Assembly: GCF_003286085.1 (NCBI RefSeq)
Contig: NW_020825322.1
Span: forward strand, 2,418,001-2,482,000
DNA: 64,000 nucleotides
Reading direction: 5' to 3'
Origin: Drosophila persimilis
Lineage: Eukaryota; Arthropoda; Insecta; Diptera; Drosophilidae
The translations under genes and the position numbers were made by a program. Each line of letters begins with the position of its first letter. The first letter of the stretch is position 1. The notes below the pieces were generated by a model, which saw only the letters and a list, made by a program, of their open reading frames with translations, was not told the DNA's origin and did no database searches. Shown in pieces: positions 61,721 through 64,000 of the stretch.

Positions 61721-62890
61721 CTATTCTTTAGCGGGAGCTGGGGTATTCCCTTGTTTGGCTTCAACGAGGTTGTAGTACGTGGCTTCGTCCATGGCGTTGC
61801 GTAGATTTGGATTGATGTTTTTAGTGTTGGCCTTGTAAATTTTGACCTCATTGCAGAAATCTGGCCAGAAGTCTTCCCCCTCAGCTAAGTTGAGCACCGT
61901 TTGGAAGCGCTCGTAAATGATCGTGGCCTTTTGACGAATGATTTTGGCCTGTGCATTGAACGCAGCCTCATCGGAGGCGTCCATCTTCCAGACATTCAAA
62001 TTTCCCACATATCGTCGCATCGAACGGATCGTTTCCACACTTTGTGGATTACGCAGCAGCATTAGCTTGGTCACATCCAATTTTTTTAATAGCTTCAGGT
62101 TCGTAAAGCAACGGCTCACATTAGCTCGACGCTGGTTCAAGCAGCAGCGGACCACTGCGGTTAGCTGAATTAAGTCCCGCTCTATAAACATAGCTGTCTC
62201 CTGTTTTTTGATCTCCTCTCGTAGTTTCACTTCTTCCTGCTTGGTCGTCTCGTTGGAAGAGGGTTCAGCGACGACACGTCCTGGAAGCGATCTGGGATCT
62301 TTTTGTCCTGACAACAACTGGAGCTTCAGTAGATTGGCCTCTTTACGCGACTCATCCATCCAGGACTGCTCCGCAGCGGCATTTTCAAATCTCTTCGGCT
62401 TGTTGTAGTTGATGTTGATGCCGAAGACTTTGGATGGAGGCATATACAGCAACAGCATATCATTTTCTTTATCCTGGTTCGAAAACATTTTGTATTTTGA
62501 ATTGTATTCTAAATTGTCTTCTTGAACTGATTTACTTACGTTTGCTGGGTGTGATTGCTTTTGGTTGTTTGCAGTTTCTTGTTGCACAGTGGTCGCCTTC
62601 TCGGCCACTTCATCAATTTCAATCATAGCCCTGCGGAAATCGGCTTGCTTTAGGTGATGTTCAGTGGAATACTCTTCCTTAAGCTTGAGGTATGGCGTGA
62701 GGTTTTTCAGTAGTATGTAGCCGATCTGTCCCGAGCCATAAAAGCTCACAGTGTACTGCTTCTTCCTATTAACATCATGGGTAATCACCGCCGGCCATGG
62801 TTTGTAGCCCCGCACTTTGGCAAACACCAAATCGCCAATTTTGAACGATTTGCTAGTTTCTTGCTTAGCCATTTTCGATAAAGAATTCAT
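61721..62890 (-). CDS. PWWP and integrase-binding-domain protein, JASPer/LEDGF-like
   Basis: An intact 389-aa frame. Residues 14-90 form a PWWP domain: DLVFAKVRGYKPWPAVI, then YTVSFYGSGQIGYILLKNL. The aromatic cage positions (Y29, W32, F50 by alignment to LEDGF) are kept. Residues 218-240 look helical and charged. Residues 235-335 match the LEDGF integrase-binding domain (NVSRCFTNLKLLKKLDVT, then SVETIRSMRRYVGN, then KATIIYERFQTVLN). This pairing is known in LEDGF, HRP2 and Drosophila JASPer, nuclear proteins that read H3K36 methylation and recruit partners (JASPer carries the JIL-1 kinase). I therefore infer a chromatin reader, probably a diverged extra copy of Jasper. A second ATG at residue 7 (GAAAATGG) has the better context and aligns with the family start, so the true product may be 383 aa. 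A possible 66-nt intron lies inside the frame. Confidence 0.88.
   Translation of the reverse strand: MNSLSKMAKQETSKSFKIGDLVFAKVRGYKPWPAVITHDVNRKKQYTVSFYGSGQIGYILLKNLTPYLKLKEEYSTEHHLKQADFRRAMIEIDEVAEKATTVQQETANNQKQSHPANVSKSVQEDNLEYNSKYKMFSNQDKENDMLLLYMPPSKVFGININYNKPKRFENAAAEQSWMDESRKEANLLKLQLLSGQKDPRSLPGRVVAEPSSNETTKQEEVKLREEIKKQETAMFIERDLIQLTAVVRCCLNQRRANVSRCFTNLKLLKKLDVTKLMLLRNPQSVETIRSMRRYVGNLNVWKMDASDEAAFNAQAKIIRQKATIIYERFQTVLNLAEGEDFWPDFCNEVKIYKANTKNINPNLRNAMDEATYYNLVEAKQGNTPAPAKE
62474..62539 (-). other. Possible 66-nt in-frame intron inside the PWWP-IBD gene
   Basis: Residues 118-139 are encoded by a segment that starts GTAAGTAAATC and ends TTTTCGAACCAG on the minus strand, is AT-rich, and is exactly 22 codons without a stop. 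Splicing would remove it cleanly and give 367 aa (361 from the second ATG). The region lies in the linker between PWWP and IBD, so either product could fold. Confidence 0.45.
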
Positions 62891-62940
62891 CTTGCTTTAC
62901 ACACGTTTGTCTCTGTTAATCACAATCACAATCTCGACGT

Positions 62941-62973
62941 GACGAATGGAATGCTTGGGGAGGTTTTTTTATG
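62941..62973 (-). promoter_or_regulatory. Candidate promoter of the PWWP-IBD gene
   Basis: On the minus strand CATAAAAAAA (62973-62964) is TATA-like. About 25 nt further on, CCATTCG gives a CA+1TTC initiator at about 62947. The implied 5'UTR is about 57 nt. Confidence 0.35.
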
Positions 62974-63350
62974 TCCGGCTCTCAAAAAATCGTTATCGTT
63001 TCTCTGCCACTATCCCGATTAATCCGAGTTTGTTTCATCCGCTGTTTTCATCATTGAGGAATGTGGAAAAAGGAAAATTAAAAGCTTGCATTTCAAAGAT
63101 AATTTTAATTTATATTTTTTATACATATAATAAAGGTCTGGTGCATAACACACCTATCAGTATATAATAACTAACATTTATACAGGCGTTTTCCGTAAAG
63201 TCCAAGGATGTTTTGTGAACATAAATAAAATAAAAACATAAAATAAAAGCTTATTTCAGTGGGAAAACATAGAAGCATTTCCCTTTTTTCCTTCTGTACC
63301 AATTTAACATTCTTATTTTTCTTATTAGCTCTGTATTATATGTAAAGAAA

Positions 63351-63405
63351 AGTTTTGGATCGTCGTCGTCCGATATTTGACTCATATCGGCGCGAGCAAG
63401 CGATA
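63351..63405. repeat. Dispersed repeat copy 3 (CGTCGTCGT / TATCGGCGCGA), short
   Basis: TTTTGGATCGTCGTCGTC followed by TTGACTCATATCGGCGCGAG, as in copies at 13701 and 45748; truncated after the core. Confidence 0.6.
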
Positions 63406-63717
63406 CATTTACTATCAGTGGAAACGAAACAAAATTTCAAAATATGTTTGGCTGTTTTATAACAGCGATTGTGCTATTTTAATAATTCTCGTATTTATAA
63501 TGCTAATATATGCCTGACCTTCTGACTTCACTGACTGCCTAAGCAGGTGTTTTCTAATTGCACAATTCCCTTTTCATTGTCTGTGAGCTCTCATGCAAGA
63601 AACGAACACACACGTTAGAGCCTTGGCTGTAATTCTTTTGTCCTCTTTCTCCCCTAGATCTAGATTTCCATACGTACCCACAGATGAAAGACTTAAGCTT
63701 AGTACTGCGTGGCAGCC

Positions 63718-63727
63718 GGTGTGACCA
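63718..63727 (-). promoter_or_regulatory. Motif-1 (M1BP-type) element
   Basis: GGTGTGACCA reads TGGTCACACC on the minus strand, matching Drosophila Motif-1 with one mismatch. It lies about 830 bp upstream of the PWWP-IBD ATG. It may belong to that gene or to one outside the window. Confidence 0.35.
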
Positions 63728-64000
63728 GATGTGCATGCTCTAAGGTTACACTGTTATGTATTTGCTTACAAATAAAACCAGTTAAAATTCAAATATTGTA
63801 TGAAAAGAAGCCGGAATTTACTATTTGTGGGTGCTGCAGGACGACAATGTACTGCGAAATCTCCTCAGTATTGGATAAAACCGTTCTTACATAACATAAA
63901 TCCAATAAACATGTTCTTTATCTCCTAGAAATGAATAAATTAAATATCAATATAACCGGCTCCTTAATTAGATTCAATTTGTCTTCATTATTGCATTTTT

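Larger units (their letters stand above)
62974..64000. other. AT-rich spacer at the window end
   Basis: No supportable gene. It contains the third dispersed repeat copy and a Motif-1 type site. Neighbouring genes lie outside the window. Confidence 0.5.

Overview
The window is eukaryotic and almost certainly Drosophila. It has short (50-70 nt) GT-AG introns, long AT-rich non-coding DNA full of (CA)n, (GA)n and (TATG)n microsatellites, a DINE-1/INE-1 Helentron-like repeat, and the cell adhesion gene kirre (dumbfounded). The DINE-1 end sequence, together with a small dispersed repeat containing a CGTCGTCGT run, points (by inference) to the obscura group. kirre is X-linked in D. melanogaster, so this is probably X (Muller A) DNA.

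Layout. 1-2411: AT-rich DNA downstream of kirre, probably including its 3'UTR. 2412-5507, minus strand: the complete kirre coding sequence in five coding exons (945 aa; five Ig domains, one membrane segment, a PADVI motif and a C-terminal PDZ ligand). A splice acceptor 28 nt before the ATG shows that at least one more 5' non-coding exon lies at higher coordinates. About 5.5-58.7 kb: very long, gene-poor DNA, read here as kirre's 5' intron and upstream regulatory region. It holds microsatellites, a full DINE-1 copy (20.7-21.9 kb), a decayed DINE-1 copy (56.8-57.2 kb), three copies of the dispersed repeat, a G-quadruplex-like array, a perfect hairpin, three CTCF-like sites beside the first coding exon, promoter-like islands at 44, 48.7 and 49.5 kb, and a gene relic at 50.3-50.7 kb. 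58.8-60.8 kb: decayed coding DNA, including a recognisable Tudor-domain pseudogene on the minus strand and an unclassified relic on the plus strand. 61.4-63.0 kb, minus strand: an intact gene with an N-terminal PWWP domain and a C-terminal LEDGF-type integrase-binding-like domain, the architecture of JASPer/LEDGF. It has its own promoter-like and polyadenylation signals. 63.0-64.0 kb: AT-rich spacer with a third copy of the dispersed repeat and a Motif-1 (M1BP) type site.

Function. kirre acts at the surface of muscle founder cells and in the eye and nervous system as a homophilic/heterophilic adhesion receptor. The large non-coding region fits a gene with complex developmental control. The PWWP-IBD protein should be a nuclear reader of methylated histone H3 (H3K36me-type), unrelated to kirre, and appears to be an extra, diverged member of the Jasper family lying in or near kirre's upstream region. 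No bacterial-type system, CRISPR array, tRNA or rRNA gene was found.
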